From Methylobacterium sp. B4 (GTDB lineage: Bacteria; Pseudomonadota; Alphaproteobacteria; Rhizobiales; Beijerinckiaceae), in NCBI RefSeq assembly GCF_003201865.1, contig NZ_QJJJ01000003.1, positions 62,001-126,000 on the forward strand: a DNA stretch of 64,000 bases. The letters are read 5' to 3'. Below the pieces are notes generated by a model, which was given only the letters and a program-made list of their open reading frames with translations, did not search any database and was not told the DNA's origin. This document shows, in pieces, positions 1 to 7,557 of the stretch (its first letter is position 1; each line of letters starts with the position of its first letter). The position numbers and the translations under genes are program-made.

Positions 1-317
1 GGCACGTCGCGGCAGCGCCCGTCGGTGCCGAAGCGCCAGCCGTGGAACGGGCACATCAGGGTGTCGCCGTCGAACTTGCCCTTGGAGAGCGCCATGCCGC
101 GATGGGGGCAGCGGTCGCGCAGGGCGAACGGGACGCCGTCCTTGCCGCGGCCGAGCACGACCTGCTCGCCGTTCAGCGCCATCGCCCGCATCTTGCCGCC
201 CGCCACCGCGGAGGCCGGGCCGACGCAGTACCAGGCATTGGGCAGCGGCTCGCGCATGGCGCGCGGGTCGAGGACGTCGTCGGCGGTAGAGGCGCGCGGG
301 GCGGCGGAGGAGGACAT
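1..317 (-). CDS. Rieske [2Fe-2S] oxygenase-type protein, N-terminal part
   Basis: This is the N-terminal 105 residues of a protein whose C-terminus lies beyond the window edge. It carries both Rieske cluster motifs, CPHRG (about residues 69-73) and CPFHGW (about 89-94), in a context typical of ring-hydroxylating oxygenase alpha subunits and related Rieske monooxygenases ('NAWYCVGPA' ahead of the domain, 'LRDRCPHRGMALS' around the first motif). The ATG at 317 is the only sensible start because the region upstream is noncoding. Substrate cannot be told because the catalytic mononuclear-iron domain is not in view. Family assignment is secure; a subfamily would be a guess. Confidence 0.85.
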   Translation of the reverse strand, partial: MSSSAAPRASTADDVLDPRAMREPLPNAWYCVGPASAVAGGKMRAMALNGEQVVLGRGKDGVPFALRDRCPHRGMALSKGKFDGDTLMCPFHGWRFGTDGRCRDV

Positions 318-481
318 GTGGCGGGGGCGACCGATGCTGACGAGCGCCCTCTTTAGGCGCCTCGCCCCGCGCCGGCCAGACGCGCGGCCGGCGACCCCTT
401 GTGCACCGCGGCGAGACAACGCAGCGGCGGCCCTTTCGCCGGGCGGAAAACGTCCCTACCTTGGGCTCATCCGCAACGAAC

Positions 482-497
482 GAAAGGAGGTGATCCA
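482..497 (+). promoter_or_regulatory. Extended Shine-Dalgarno, near-complete complement of the 16S rRNA 3' tail
   Basis: The stretch GAAAGGAGGTGATCCA matches the complement of the conserved 16S rRNA 3' end (GGATCACCTCCTTT) over its entire length, far beyond the 4-6 bases used by ordinary genes in this window. It sits seven bases (counting from GGAGG) ahead of a GTG codon opening a 22-codon frame. It may be a very strong ribosome-binding site, or an RNA element that holds 30S subunits. Confidence 0.75.
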
Positions 498-566
498 GTG
501 TCTCATTGTCATCAGCCGTCGCCGACGACCAAGACCTGGACCGTTGCCTCCGGCGTGTGCGCCTGA
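498..566 (+). CDS. 22-residue leader-like small protein
   Basis: A GTG-started frame of 22 codons reads MSHCHQPSPTTK, then TWTVASGVCA, then TGA. It is preceded by an exceptionally long Shine-Dalgarno sequence and followed, 51 bases after the stop, by a perfect 12-bp hairpin. Strong SD, short peptide and terminator-like hairpin together look like a transcribed small-ORF unit. The peptide contains His and Cys residues (HCH near the N-terminus, one Cys near the end), with no signal sequence or membrane segment. No function is recognised. It could be a leader peptide, a metal-responsive element or a small regulatory RNA whose SD is the active part. It lies between divergent neighbours and belongs to neither obvious operon. 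Confidence 0.55.
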   Translation: MSHCHQPSPTTKTWTVASGVCA

Positions 567-617
567 CGCATTCGCGGGATCACGGCAGGTTTCGTCGGAC
601 TGACCGGTTCGACAATG

Positions 618-645
618 GAAGGGCCGCCCCATCGGGCGGCCCTTC
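618..645. terminator. Hairpin, 12-bp perfect stem, terminator-like
   Basis: GAAGGGCCGCCC (618-629) pairs perfectly with GGGCGGCCCTTC (634-645) around a four-base CATC loop. No U-run follows on either strand, so this is a weak intrinsic terminator at best. Its position between the small ORF (plus strand) and the 3' end of the minus-strand gene at 671 suits a shared end point. Confidence 0.55.
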
Positions 646-670
646 GCATGTTCGGGGTCTTGGAAAAGGT

Positions 671-1135
671 TCAGCGCTGCTGGGTCTGGAACAGCGGAGC
701 GGCCAGGGCCTCGCAGCGGGCGCGCCAAAGGTCGCGCTCGGCCCGCAGATCCTCCATCTTGCCGACCTCCTCGGCGATGTGGGCGCGCAGCTCGCGGATT
801 TCCTGGGCCAGGATCAGCTGGAGGTCGTCGCGCCGTTCGGCCTCAAGCCGAAGGCGCGCCTTGAGCATCATGTTCTCGGCCATGATCTCGGCAATGTCCT
901 CGTCGGCCGCTTCGGCCGGCTTGGCCGCGGCGGTGACGAGCCGGGGCGCCCAGCCGGCGCCGCGCGTCTCGGGCTGCGGCTCCTCGATCGGGGCAGCCGG
1001 CTCGCTCGGCTCCGGCGCCCGGCTCTCGGTCGCCGCGACCCGCATGGCGGCGAGCCAATCGCGCAGCGGGGCGCCGCCGGCGGGGGTGCGGATGCCGGGT
1101 TCGGAGTGCGGGGCCTGTCGCGCGGGTTCCGACAT
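671..1135 (-). CDS. Coiled-coil protein of unknown function
   Basis: A 154-residue protein starts at the ATG at 1135, chosen because AAGGA stands eight bases upstream; an upstream in-frame ATG at 1192 lacks this. The N-terminal ~80 residues are proline- and alanine-rich and probably disordered. Residues ~85-145 form a charged heptad-like helix ('LKARLRLEAERRDDLQLI', 'ELRAHIAEEVGKMEDLRAE') that should make a coiled coil. There is no signal peptide or membrane segment. I do not recognise a family. A degenerate CtrA-type TTAA-N7-TAAA box lies about 60 bases upstream of the start, which hints at cell-cycle control but proves nothing. Confidence 0.6.
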   Translation of the reverse strand: MSEPARQAPHSEPGIRTPAGGAPLRDWLAAMRVAATESRAPEPSEPAAPIEEPQPETRGAGWAPRLVTAAAKPAEAADEDIAEIMAENMMLKARLRLEAERRDDLQLILAQEIRELRAHIAEEVGKMEDLRAERDLWRARCEALAAPLFQTQQR

Positions 1136-1194
1136 CGGGGTCGTCCTTCGGGCACCTCCAGCGGTGCGTCGGAGGCCATCAGAGCCCAACATAC

Positions 1195-1209
1195 TTAACG
1201 AAGCGTAAA
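1195..1209. promoter_or_regulatory. Degenerate CtrA-like box upstream of the coiled-coil gene
   Basis: TTAA (1195-1198), seven bases, then TAAA (1206-1209), against the CtrA consensus TTAA-N7-TTAA. It is about 60 bases ahead of the minus-strand start at 1135, a plausible promoter position. One mismatch in the second half makes this tentative. The rest of the 1136-1437 gap shows nothing recognisable. Confidence 0.3.
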
Positions 1210-1437
1210 GCTTAACGCCCCGGTCACCGTCCTGACGGGAGACAGGCAGCGCGGGCTCGGGATTGACTTGCCGGTGCGCAGGGCCTATCCGCCCGGCTCC
1301 ATTTCGACGAAACGATCGTCACGATGAGCCGCCGCCCGGCCCGAGAGGCCGGAGGTCAACGTCCGACAGCGCGTCTGCGCCCTCGGGCGCCCTCGTCGTT
1401 GCCGGAGTTTCGCCGAAGCCGCAATCCGAGCCTCGCC

Positions 1438-1659
1438 ATGGCGCCCGCGAACGATACTGCCCTGCGCATCGAGGATGCGATCAACGATCTCTGCCCCTGG
1501 TCGGGCAAGCCGATCGTACCCGAGGCGCTGACCCTCTACAGCGGCGCCGTCGTCGGCTTCTGCGATTCCGCCTGCCGGGACAAGTTCGCCCGCGCGGTCG
1601 CCGCCTTCGAGGACGCGTTGCAGGCCCGCCGCGTGGCCAATGCCGGCCTCCACCAGTAA
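1438..1659 (+). CDS. Small cysteine-containing protein, YHS/TRASH-like
   Basis: The conserved-looking core is 73 residues from the ATG at 1438. It reads 'DLCPWSGKPIV', then 'GFCDSACRDKFARAVAAF'. A CPWSG motif followed by C-x3-C and a C-terminal helix resembles the compact YHS/TRASH-type metal-binding fold, where paired cysteines hold a metal. An in-frame ATG at 1324 would add 38 arginine- and proline-rich residues; neither start has a convincing SD, so the N-terminus is uncertain. The gene ends 18 bases before ffh and is probably co-transcribed with it. Function is unknown. Confidence 0.65.
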   Translation: MAPANDTALRIEDAINDLCPWSGKPIVPEALTLYSGAVVGFCDSACRDKFARAVAAFEDALQARRVANAGLHQ

Positions 1660-1677
1660 CCCGGGCTGACGAGACAT

Positions 1678-3249
1678 ATGTTCGAAGGCCTTTCCGACCG
1701 CCTCTCCGGCATCCTCTCCGGGCTGACGCGCCGCGGCGCGCTGACGGAGGCCGACGTCACCGCGGCTCTCCGCGAGGTACGCCGCGCCCTGCTGGAAGCG
1801 GACGTGGCCTTGGAGGTGGTGCGCTCGTTCACCGACCGGGTGCGCGAGAAGGCGGTGGGCGCCGTCGTGCTGAAGTCGGTGACGCCCGGCCAGATGGTCG
1901 TGAAGATCGTCAACGACGAGCTCATCGCGATGCTCGGCACCGAGGCCAGCGTCGTCGATCTCAACGCCCCGGCCCCCGTCGCCATCCTGATGGTCGGCCT
2001 CCAGGGCTCGGGCAAGACGACCACCACCGCCAAGATCGCCCGCCGGCTGAACCAGCGCGACAAGCGCCGCGTCCTGCTCGCCTCCCTCGACACGCGGCGT
2101 CCCGCGGCGATGGAGCAGCTCGCGGTCTTGGCCAAGCAGGTCGAGGTCGAGAGCCTGCCGATCGTGGCCGGCCAGTCGGCGGTGCAGATCGCGAAGCGTG
2201 CCATGGAAGCCGCCCGCCTCGGCGGCTTCGACGTGGTGATGCTCGACACCGCCGGCCGCACCACGGTCGACGAGGGCCTGATGGCCGAGGCCGCCGAAGT
2301 GAAGGCGGCGACCAAGCCCCACGAAGTGCTGCTGGTGGCCGACGCGCTCACCGGCCAGGACGCGGTCAACACCGCGCGCGCCTTCGACGAGCGCCTCGGC
2401 GTCACCGGCATCGTGCTGACCCGCATGGACGGCGATTCGCGCGGCGGCGCGGCGCTCTCCATGCGCGCCGTCACCGGCAAGCCGATCAAGCTCGTCGGCG
2501 TCGGCGAGAAGGTCGATGCGCTGGAGGAGTTCCACCCGCAGCGGGTGGCCAACCGCATCCTCGGCATGGGCGACATCGTCTCGCTCGTCGAGAAGGCGGC
2601 CGAGACTATCGACCACGAGCAGGCCCTGCGCACCGCCGAGAAGATGCGGAAGGGCAAGTTCGACCTCGAAGACCTGTCGATGCAGCTCGCCCAGATGGAG
2701 AAGATGGGCGGCATCGGCGGCCTGATGGGGATGCTGCCCGGCATGGGGCAGATGAAGAAGCAGGTCGAGGGCGCCAACCTCGACGAGAAGATGTTCAAGC
2801 GCCAGCGCGCCATCATCTCCTCGATGACCCCGGGCGAGCGCAAGAACCCCGACCTGCTCAAGAACAGCCGCAAGAAGCGTATCGCGGCCGGTGCCGGCGT
2901 GAAGGTCGAGGAGATCAACAAGCTCCTCAAGATGCACCGGACCATGGCCGACATGATGAAGTCCATGAGTTCGGGCAAGCGCGGCGGGATCGGCCAGGCG
3001 CTCGGCAACATGTTCGGGCTCGGCGGCGGGATGCCGGGGGGCATGCCGCAGATGCCGGCGGGCATGCCCGAGCCGACGCCGGAGCAGATCGCGCAGATCG
3101 AGAAGCAGTTCGGCGGCAAGCTGCCGCCGATGCCGCCGGGCCTCGGGGGTCCGGGCGGCGGAAAGATGCCGGGCCTTCCGGGCCTCGGTGGACCGAAGGG
3201 GCCGGGCCTTCCCGGTCTCGGCGGTTTCCCGTTCGGGAAGAAGAAATAG
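1678..3249 (+). CDS. ffh: Signal recognition particle protein Ffh (SRP54 GTPase)
   Basis: Ffh binds 4.5S RNA and signal sequences of nascent membrane proteins and delivers ribosomes to FtsY at the inner membrane. The 523-residue protein shows the N-domain helix bundle (1-95), a P-loop GLQGSGKTTTT (107-117), DTAGR (190-194) and TRMDGD (248-253) of the G domain, and a methionine-rich M domain (about 325-450) with the repeated MGG/MGM motifs. A glycine-proline-methionine tail of roughly 70 residues (from ~455) is longer than in E. coli Ffh (453 residues). It heads the ffh-rpsP-rimM cluster, about 100 bases ahead of rpsP. Confidence 0.98.
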   Translation: MFEGLSDRLSGILSGLTRRGALTEADVTAALREVRRALLEADVALEVVRSFTDRVREKAVGAVVLKSVTPGQMVVKIVNDELIAMLGTEASVVDLNAPAPVAILMVGLQGSGKTTTTAKIARRLNQRDKRRVLLASLDTRRPAAMEQLAVLAKQVEVESLPIVAGQSAVQIAKRAMEAARLGGFDVVMLDTAGRTTVDEGLMAEAAEVKAATKPHEVLLVADALTGQDAVNTARAFDERLGVTGIVLTRMDGDSRGGAALSMRAVTGKPIKLVGVGEKVDALEEFHPQRVANRILGMGDIVSLVEKAAETIDHEQALRTAEKMRKGKFDLEDLSMQLAQMEKMGGIGGLMGMLPGMGQMKKQVEGANLDEKMFKRQRAIISSMTPGERKNPDLLKNSRKKRIAAGAGVKVEEINKLLKMHRTMADMMKSMSSGKRGGIGQALGNMFGLGGGMPGGMPQMPAGMPEPTPEQIAQIEKQFGGKLPPMPPGLGGPGGGKMPGLPGLGGPKGPGLPGLGGFPFGKKK

Positions 3250-3354
3250 GGCGGGTGGCGAGCAGGGCGTAGCGAATAGATCGATCCCTCGGATCCTATT
3301 CGCTCCTCACTTCTCGCTCTTCGCTCGCATCATTCGGAACTCAGGAGTTTACCA

Positions 3355-3717
3355 GTGTCCCTCAAGATCCGTCTCACCCGCGGCGGCGCCAAGAAGCGCC
3401 CCTACTACCGCATCGTCGTCGCCGACGCCCGCGCCCCGCGCGACGGCCGCTTCATCGAGAAGGTCGGCGCCTACGATCCGATGAAGGCCAAGGACGATCC
3501 GGCCCGCATCGTGCTCGACACCGAGAAGGTGCAGTCCTGGCTCGCCAAGGGCGCCCAGCCGACCGACCGCGTCCTGCGCTTCCTCGACGCCGCCGGCCTC
3601 GCCAAGCGCCCGGCCCGCAACAACCCGCAGAAGGCCGAGCCGGGCGAGAAGTCCAAGGAGCGCGCCGCCAAGCGCGCCGAGAAGGCCGCCGCCCCGGCCG
3701 AGGACGCCGCCGCCTAA
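3355..3717 (+). CDS. rpsP: 30S ribosomal protein S16
   Basis: This is a primary 16S-binding protein of the small subunit, 120 residues, starting at GTG 3355 with AGGAG just upstream. The N-terminus '[20 protein letters not shown]' is the family signature, and residues 1-80 cover the globular domain. The C-terminal 40 residues are a lysine/alanine/glutamate-rich extension common in alphaproteobacteria. It lies between ffh and rimM, the usual bacterial order. Confidence 0.98.
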   Translation: MSLKIRLTRGGAKKRPYYRIVVADARAPRDGRFIEKVGAYDPMKAKDDPARIVLDTEKVQSWLAKGAQPTDRVLRFLDAAGLAKRPARNNPQKAEPGEKSKERAAKRAEKAAAPAEDAAA

Positions 3718-3729
3718 GGCACGGCTTCG

Positions 3730-3830
3730 CCCCTCCCCTCTGCGGGGAGGGGTCGGGGAGGGAGCGGGGCGGAACGATCCGCGCCGCTCACCCTGTGACC
3801 CCTTCATCCCCCTTCTCCCCGTACGGGGAG
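3730..3830. repeat. Two GC-rich palindromes between rpsP and rimM
   Basis: CCCCTCCCC (3730-3738) pairs with GGGGAGGGG (3744-3752) around five bases, and a second 16-bp palindrome, CTCCCCGTACGGGGAG, lies at 3815-3830. Both look like dispersed intergenic palindromes of high-GC alphaproteobacteria rather than U-tailed terminators. As RNA they could attenuate or stabilise the rpsP transcript before rimM. Confidence 0.5.
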
Positions 3831-3868
3831 GAGAGGCCGTCGAGACCCGCTGCCCACGAGCCCCCTGC

Positions 3869-4540
3869 ATGGCCCGCCGCCCCGGATCCTCCTCGCGCGG
3901 ACCCGCGCGGCCCGAGCCGCTCGGAGCGCGCGCCGTGACTTCCGCCCGCAAGCCGCCGGCGCCTCAGCCGGCACCGCCCACCTCCTCCGACCCGAGCCTC
4001 GTGGTGCTCGGCGAGTTCGGCCGGCCGCACGGCCTGCACGGCGAGGTGCGGCTGAAATCTCATACCGGCGAGCCCCTCGCCATCGCGGGCTACGGCGCCT
4101 TGCGTGCCTCCGACGGGCGCGACCTCGAAATCACCGATGCCCGCACCGCGCCCGGCGGCTCGCCCGACCTGCTGATCGTGCGGGTGAAGGGCGTGGACGG
4201 CCGGACCGGTGCCGAGGCGCTCAACCGCGTCACCCTCTCGATCCCCCGCGAGCGGCTCGGCGAGACGGCCGAGGAGGACGAATTCTTCCTGACAGACCTG
4301 ATCGGACTGCGGGTCGAGGACGAGGCCGGCAGCGTGATCGGCACCATCGTGGCGGTGCCGAATTACGGCGGGGGCGACCTCCTCGAGATCCGTCCGGCGG
4401 CCGGCGGCCCGACCGCGCTCCTGCCCTTCACGAAAGCGTTCGTGCCGAGCCTCGACATCGCCGGCGGCCGGGTCGTGGCCGATCCGCCCGAGGATCTGTT
4501 CGCCCCGCCCGGCCCGAAGCCCGCCGACGATCCGGGCTGA
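3869..4540 (+). CDS. rimM: Ribosome maturation factor RimM
   Basis: RimM assists 30S head assembly and binds S19. The protein shows the N-terminal RimM barrel ('[20 protein letters not shown]', about residues 45-64) and the C-terminal PRC-barrel ('[18 protein letters not shown]', then '[12 protein letters not shown]'). At 223 residues from the ATG at 3869 it has a 40-residue proline/arginine-rich leader not needed for the fold; an internal GTG at 3935 is an alternative start. The gene follows rpsP as in most bacteria, but trmD, its normal next neighbour, is displaced by three genes. Confidence 0.95.
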   Translation: MARRPGSSSRGPARPEPLGARAVTSARKPPAPQPAPPTSSDPSLVVLGEFGRPHGLHGEVRLKSHTGEPLAIAGYGALRASDGRDLEITDARTAPGGSPDLLIVRVKGVDGRTGAEALNRVTLSIPRERLGETAEEDEFFLTDLIGLRVEDEAGSVIGTIVAVPNYGGGDLLEIRPAAGGPTALLPFTKAFVPSLDIAGGRVVADPPEDLFAPPGPKPADDPG

Positions 4541-4553
4541 CCCCCCCTTTCCC

Positions 4554-5348
4554 TCAGCGCTGGCCCGACGTCATCGCGGTGTGGGCGAGGCGGATCGGGT
4601 CGGGCGTCAGCGCCAACGGCCCGTCGAAGGGGCGCTCGTGCATCGCGATCACACCGAGCGTCGTCACCATCGCGAGCGAGAACAGGCCGAGCGTCGTGGC
4701 CTGCGCCAGCGGGCGTTCGCAATGGACGAGGGCGATGGCGGTCAGCGTCAGCGCCGCCAGCACGAGCAGCGTCAGCCACTTGCTCTCGTCGCTGCGGGCG
4801 GCGCTGAGCGCGAGGCGCTCGCTGCGGGCCGAGCGCAGCTGCATCACCGCGCCCAGGAGGGCCGCGTGCGTGGCCTCCCCCGCCTCCGAGGCGGTGCGCG
4901 GGTCCGCCGCCGCCTGGAGCAGGCGGCCCAGGGCTTGCCCCGCGGCCGGCGCGGCGGAACCGGTCTCGGCCATGGACGGCCATTCCTCCCGCACCACGGC
5001 GTCGAGATAGGCGAAGAGCGCGCCGCGCAGGCCGCTCATGTCGGGCGCCGAGGCGACGCTCAGATCGTGGATCGCCAGGGCATGGGCGCGTTCCGCCTGC
5101 ACCACGCGCCCGGCTTGACGCTGACGCTCCCAGGCATCGTTGGCGACAAAGCCGGTCAGCAGCGAGAGCAGCACCGCGACGACGCCGATATAGGGCGGCA
5201 CGATGCCCGCCGCGACCGCGCGCAAGGCCGGCCGCGTCCAGGGAAGGTTGGTGAGCAGGCTCAGGAGGCCGCAGACCGCCAGGAAACCCGCGGCCAGGAG
5301 GGCGAACATCGCCCAGACCGGTTGGTCGAGCCAGAGGCTGAGGATCAT
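4554..5348 (-). CDS. DUF4239-type membrane protein
   Basis: This 264-residue integral membrane protein has hydrophobic segments near residues 11-35, 45-70, about 190-207 and 218-235, with a soluble alanine-rich stretch (75-185) between the pairs. That 2+2 arrangement and 'GVVAVLLSLLTGFVANDAWERQ' at the end of the second segment match the DUF4239 family, which is distantly related to bestrophin-like channels. Function is not established. It is transcribed against the rimM/trmD direction and ends only 13 bases after rimM, so the two converge. Confidence 0.8.
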   Translation of the reverse strand: MILSLWLDQPVWAMFALLAAGFLAVCGLLSLLTNLPWTRPALRAVAAGIVPPYIGVVAVLLSLLTGFVANDAWERQRQAGRVVQAERAHALAIHDLSVASAPDMSGLRGALFAYLDAVVREEWPSMAETGSAAPAAGQALGRLLQAAADPRTASEAGEATHAALLGAVMQLRSARSERLALSAARSDESKWLTLLVLAALTLTAIALVHCERPLAQATTLGLFSLAMVTTLGVIAMHERPFDGPLALTPDPIRLAHTAMTSGQR

Positions 5349-5415
5349 CGCGCGAACCGAAGGAGCCGTCGGCCGTTCAGGTGGCCGGGCAATTGCTCCG
5401 ATTCGGTAAAGGCGA

Positions 5416-6177
5416 TCAGCCCCGGCGGCGCGTGGCCTCGTCCCGGCAGGGCCGGATCGTGGCAGGATCGGGCCGCCGCTCGGCGGCCGGCGCCTCGAAC
5501 ACCGCGAGGTAGCCGACGCCGCCCTTGAGCGTGGACATCGAGACCTCGCGATAGCCGAGAGCCGTCAGTTCGCAGCGCAGAAGCTTCGGCGGCGTCCCGT
5601 GCTGCGACGGGATCGCGTCGGCATCGACGATTCCGACGCGGCCGCCGGGCTTCATCGCGGCGGCGAGGTTCCAGAGCAAGCCGAAGGGCTGGGCGATCTC
5701 GTGATACATGTGGACGAGCAGCGCGGCGTCGACCGAGCCGGGCGGAAGCCGCGGATCGTGAGCCTCGCCCCGCACCACGGTGACGTTGGCGAGCCCCGCC
5801 TCCGCCACCCGGCGCTCCAGATCCGCGAGGTAATCCGGCGTGATGTCCTGCGCGAGGATGCGACCCTGCGGACCGACGCGCGGACTGAGGCGGAAGACGT
5901 AGTAGCCACTTCCCGCGCCGATATCCGCCACGGTCTCACCGGGCCTGATCCGCATCAGGCGCGCCACCTGCCCGACCTCGTCCGCCTTGTCCCGCTGACG
6001 CTCGTGCGCCCATTGCGGCGCCACGATTTCGGCGACCGGCCGGTCCGGCGTCGGGAAGCGCTCCGCCGGGGCGCCGGGCGGGGCGAGCGGCTCGGCCGCA
6101 TGGGCCGGCAGCGACAGCACGAGAAGAGCGCCGGCGGCGAGGGCGCGCGCAAGGGAACGCTTGAGGGAATGGGTCAT
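5416..6177 (-). CDS. Class I SAM-dependent methyltransferase with a signal peptide
   Basis: Starting at ATG 6177 (an in-frame start at 6189 adds only four residues), the 253-residue product has an n-region with Lys/Arg, a hydrophobic stretch ('ALAAGALLVLSLPAHA') and an AxA cleavage site near residue 28. It then has a Rossmann-fold methyltransferase domain with motif I 'VADIGAGSGYY' and a post-motif I acidic segment ('AQDITPDYL'). An exported SAM-dependent enzyme is odd because SAM is cytoplasmic, yet related exported methyltransferase-like proteins occur widely in proteobacteria. The substrate is unknown. It lies with the DUF4239 gene inside the rimM-trmD interval and is divergent from the small exported protein at 6321. 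Confidence 0.8.
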   Translation of the reverse strand: MTHSLKRSLARALAAGALLVLSLPAHAAEPLAPPGAPAERFPTPDRPVAEIVAPQWAHERQRDKADEVGQVARLMRIRPGETVADIGAGSGYYVFRLSPRVGPQGRILAQDITPDYLADLERRVAEAGLANVTVVRGEAHDPRLPPGSVDAALLVHMYHEIAQPFGLLWNLAAAMKPGGRVGIVDADAIPSQHGTPPKLLRCELTALGYREVSMSTLKGGVGYLAVFEAPAAERRPDPATIRPCRDEATRRRG

Positions 6178-6320
6178 GCCCGCGGACAACCCGCCGCGGG
6201 GCCAAACGTGCCCGCGGCCCCGGTCGAAACGACAGGCGGGGAGCCCCGGTCTCGAACCAATCGCGGCAGGCGTCGTTCAGTGAAGGCTCGTTTCCGACCA
6301 AGGCGCGAAAGAGAGATGCC

Positions 6321-6605
6321 ATGCGCGCACCCCTGCTTCTCGGTCTTGCCGCCTTGGCACTGATGCTGCCCGCGGCGGGGCCTGCCCGGGCTTTCGGGCC
6401 CGGCGACACCGTCGGGCTTCCCATGGGCTCGCCCGACACCTTCGGCCTCTCGACGGTGAACCGCCCCGCGGGCGTCGACGCCGAGCCGTTGGTCGACCGG
6501 ACGATCGCGCCCGCGCAAAGCCGCCTGGCTCCGCGTTCGCAGCGGCGGCTGAAGGGCCAGCGGCATTCGACCCCGAGGCGACACGCTCCGACCGCACGGC
6601 GCTGA
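6321..6605 (+). CDS. Small secreted protein of unknown function
   Basis: A 94-residue product starts at ATG 6321 with AGAGAG eight to ten bases upstream. It opens with a clear signal peptide ('LLLGLAALALMLPAAGPARA', cleavage after ARA near residue 24), leaving a mature domain of about 70 residues rich in Arg and Pro with no cysteines. No family is recognised. It stands 72 bases ahead of trmD on the same strand and may share its transcript. Confidence 0.65.
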   Translation: MRAPLLLGLAALALMLPAAGPARAFGPGDTVGLPMGSPDTFGLSTVNRPAGVDAEPLVDRTIAPAQSRLAPRSQRRLKGQRHSTPRRHAPTARR

Positions 6606-6677
6606 GGGCGGCATGCCGGCAAAGCGAGGAGCCGGCTCCTGCGTTGACCGCCCCCTCCGGCACCGCCATCAAGCGGT

Positions 6678-7385
6678 ATGAACGAGAATGCTGCCCCCTG
6701 GCGGGCCACGGTGCTGACGCTCTACCCGGACATGTTTCCCGGGCCGCTGGGACAGTCTCTGTCCGGCGACGCGCTCGCCCGTGGGGCCTGGAGCCTCGAG
6801 GCCCGGCAGATCCGCGAGCACGGACTCGGCCGCCACCGGAGCGTGGACGACACCCCGGCAGGCGGCGGGGCCGGCATGGTCCTGCGCTGCGACGTGCTCG
6901 GCGCGGCCATCGACGCCGCGGCGACGGCCGACGATCCCCGCCCCAGGCTCCTGATGTCGCCGCGCGGAAGACCGCTGACGCAGGCGCGTGTGCGGGCGCT
7001 GGCGGAAGGACCGGGCGCCGTCATCGTCTGCGGCCGCTTCGAGGGCGTGGACGAGCGGGTGATCCGGGCGCGCGACTTGGAGGAGGTCTCCATCGGCGAC
7101 TACGTGCTCTCGGGCGGCGAGATCGCGGCCCTGGTGCTGGTTGACGCCTGCGTACGCCTCTTACCCGGCGTGATGGGCAAGCACGCCTCGGGCGTCGAGG
7201 AGAGCTTCGAGGGCGGGCTGCTGGAATACCCGCACTACACCCGCCCCCGGGAGTGGGAGGGCCGGACCATTCCCGACGTGCTGATGGGCGGCAACCACGC
7301 GGCCATCGCCCGCTGGAGGGCGGAGCAGAGCCGCGCGCTGACGCGGGCGCGCCGGCCCGACCTTGTCGCGCCGGAGGAACCGTAG
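6678..7385 (+). CDS. trmD: tRNA (guanine37-N1)-methyltransferase
   Basis: TrmD makes m1G37 in tRNAs reading CNN/GGG-type codons and prevents +1 frameshifting. The 235-residue protein shows the SPOUT trefoil-knot features: '[15 protein letters not shown]' near the N-terminus, '[16 protein letters not shown]' (about 55-70), '[11 protein letters not shown]' (about 116-126) and '[11 protein letters not shown]' (about 135-145), followed by the C-terminal DNA-binding-like domain ending in '[10 protein letters not shown]'. It is cut off from rimM by three genes, and rplS, which follows trmD in most bacteria, is absent; the serC leader follows instead. Confidence 0.97.
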   Translation: MNENAAPWRATVLTLYPDMFPGPLGQSLSGDALARGAWSLEARQIREHGLGRHRSVDDTPAGGGAGMVLRCDVLGAAIDAAATADDPRPRLLMSPRGRPLTQARVRALAEGPGAVIVCGRFEGVDERVIRARDLEEVSIGDYVLSGGEIAALVLVDACVRLLPGVMGKHASGVEESFEGGLLEYPHYTRPREWEGRTIPDVLMGGNHAAIARWRAEQSRALTRARRPDLVAPEEP

Positions 7386-7469
7386 ATCGATCTTCTCTCG
7401 ACTAGTCTGTCGAAGACTGAATTATCTTTCCGTCAACTCTCGCGCGCACCCGCGTGAATGCTGGAAAAG

Positions 7470-7557
7470 CCCCTTGCCTTGTGAGGCGGAATCCGTCATT
7501 TCCGGCAGCGGGACACCTCCCCCCAACGGGAGGCGCTCATCTGGAAGGATGGCAGAT
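7470..7557 (+). ncRNA. Candidate serC-motif RNA leader
   Basis: The 170-base gap between trmD and serC carries three consecutive hairpins: GCCT/AGGC (7476-7487), CGGAA/TTCCG (7487-7504, sharing one base with the first) and CCTCCC/GGGAGG (7516-7533). The serC ribosome-binding site GGAAGG follows immediately. An RNA named the serC motif is known upstream of alphaproteobacterial serC-serA operons, and position, size and hairpin character fit it. I cannot check the covariance consensus here. The ligand of that class, if any, is not established. It likely governs entry into the serine biosynthesis operon. Confidence 0.6.

Noticed and set aside
1263-3272. Second-frame ORF overlapping ffh
   Set aside because: It is arginine/glycine low-complexity with no family; ffh is the real gene.
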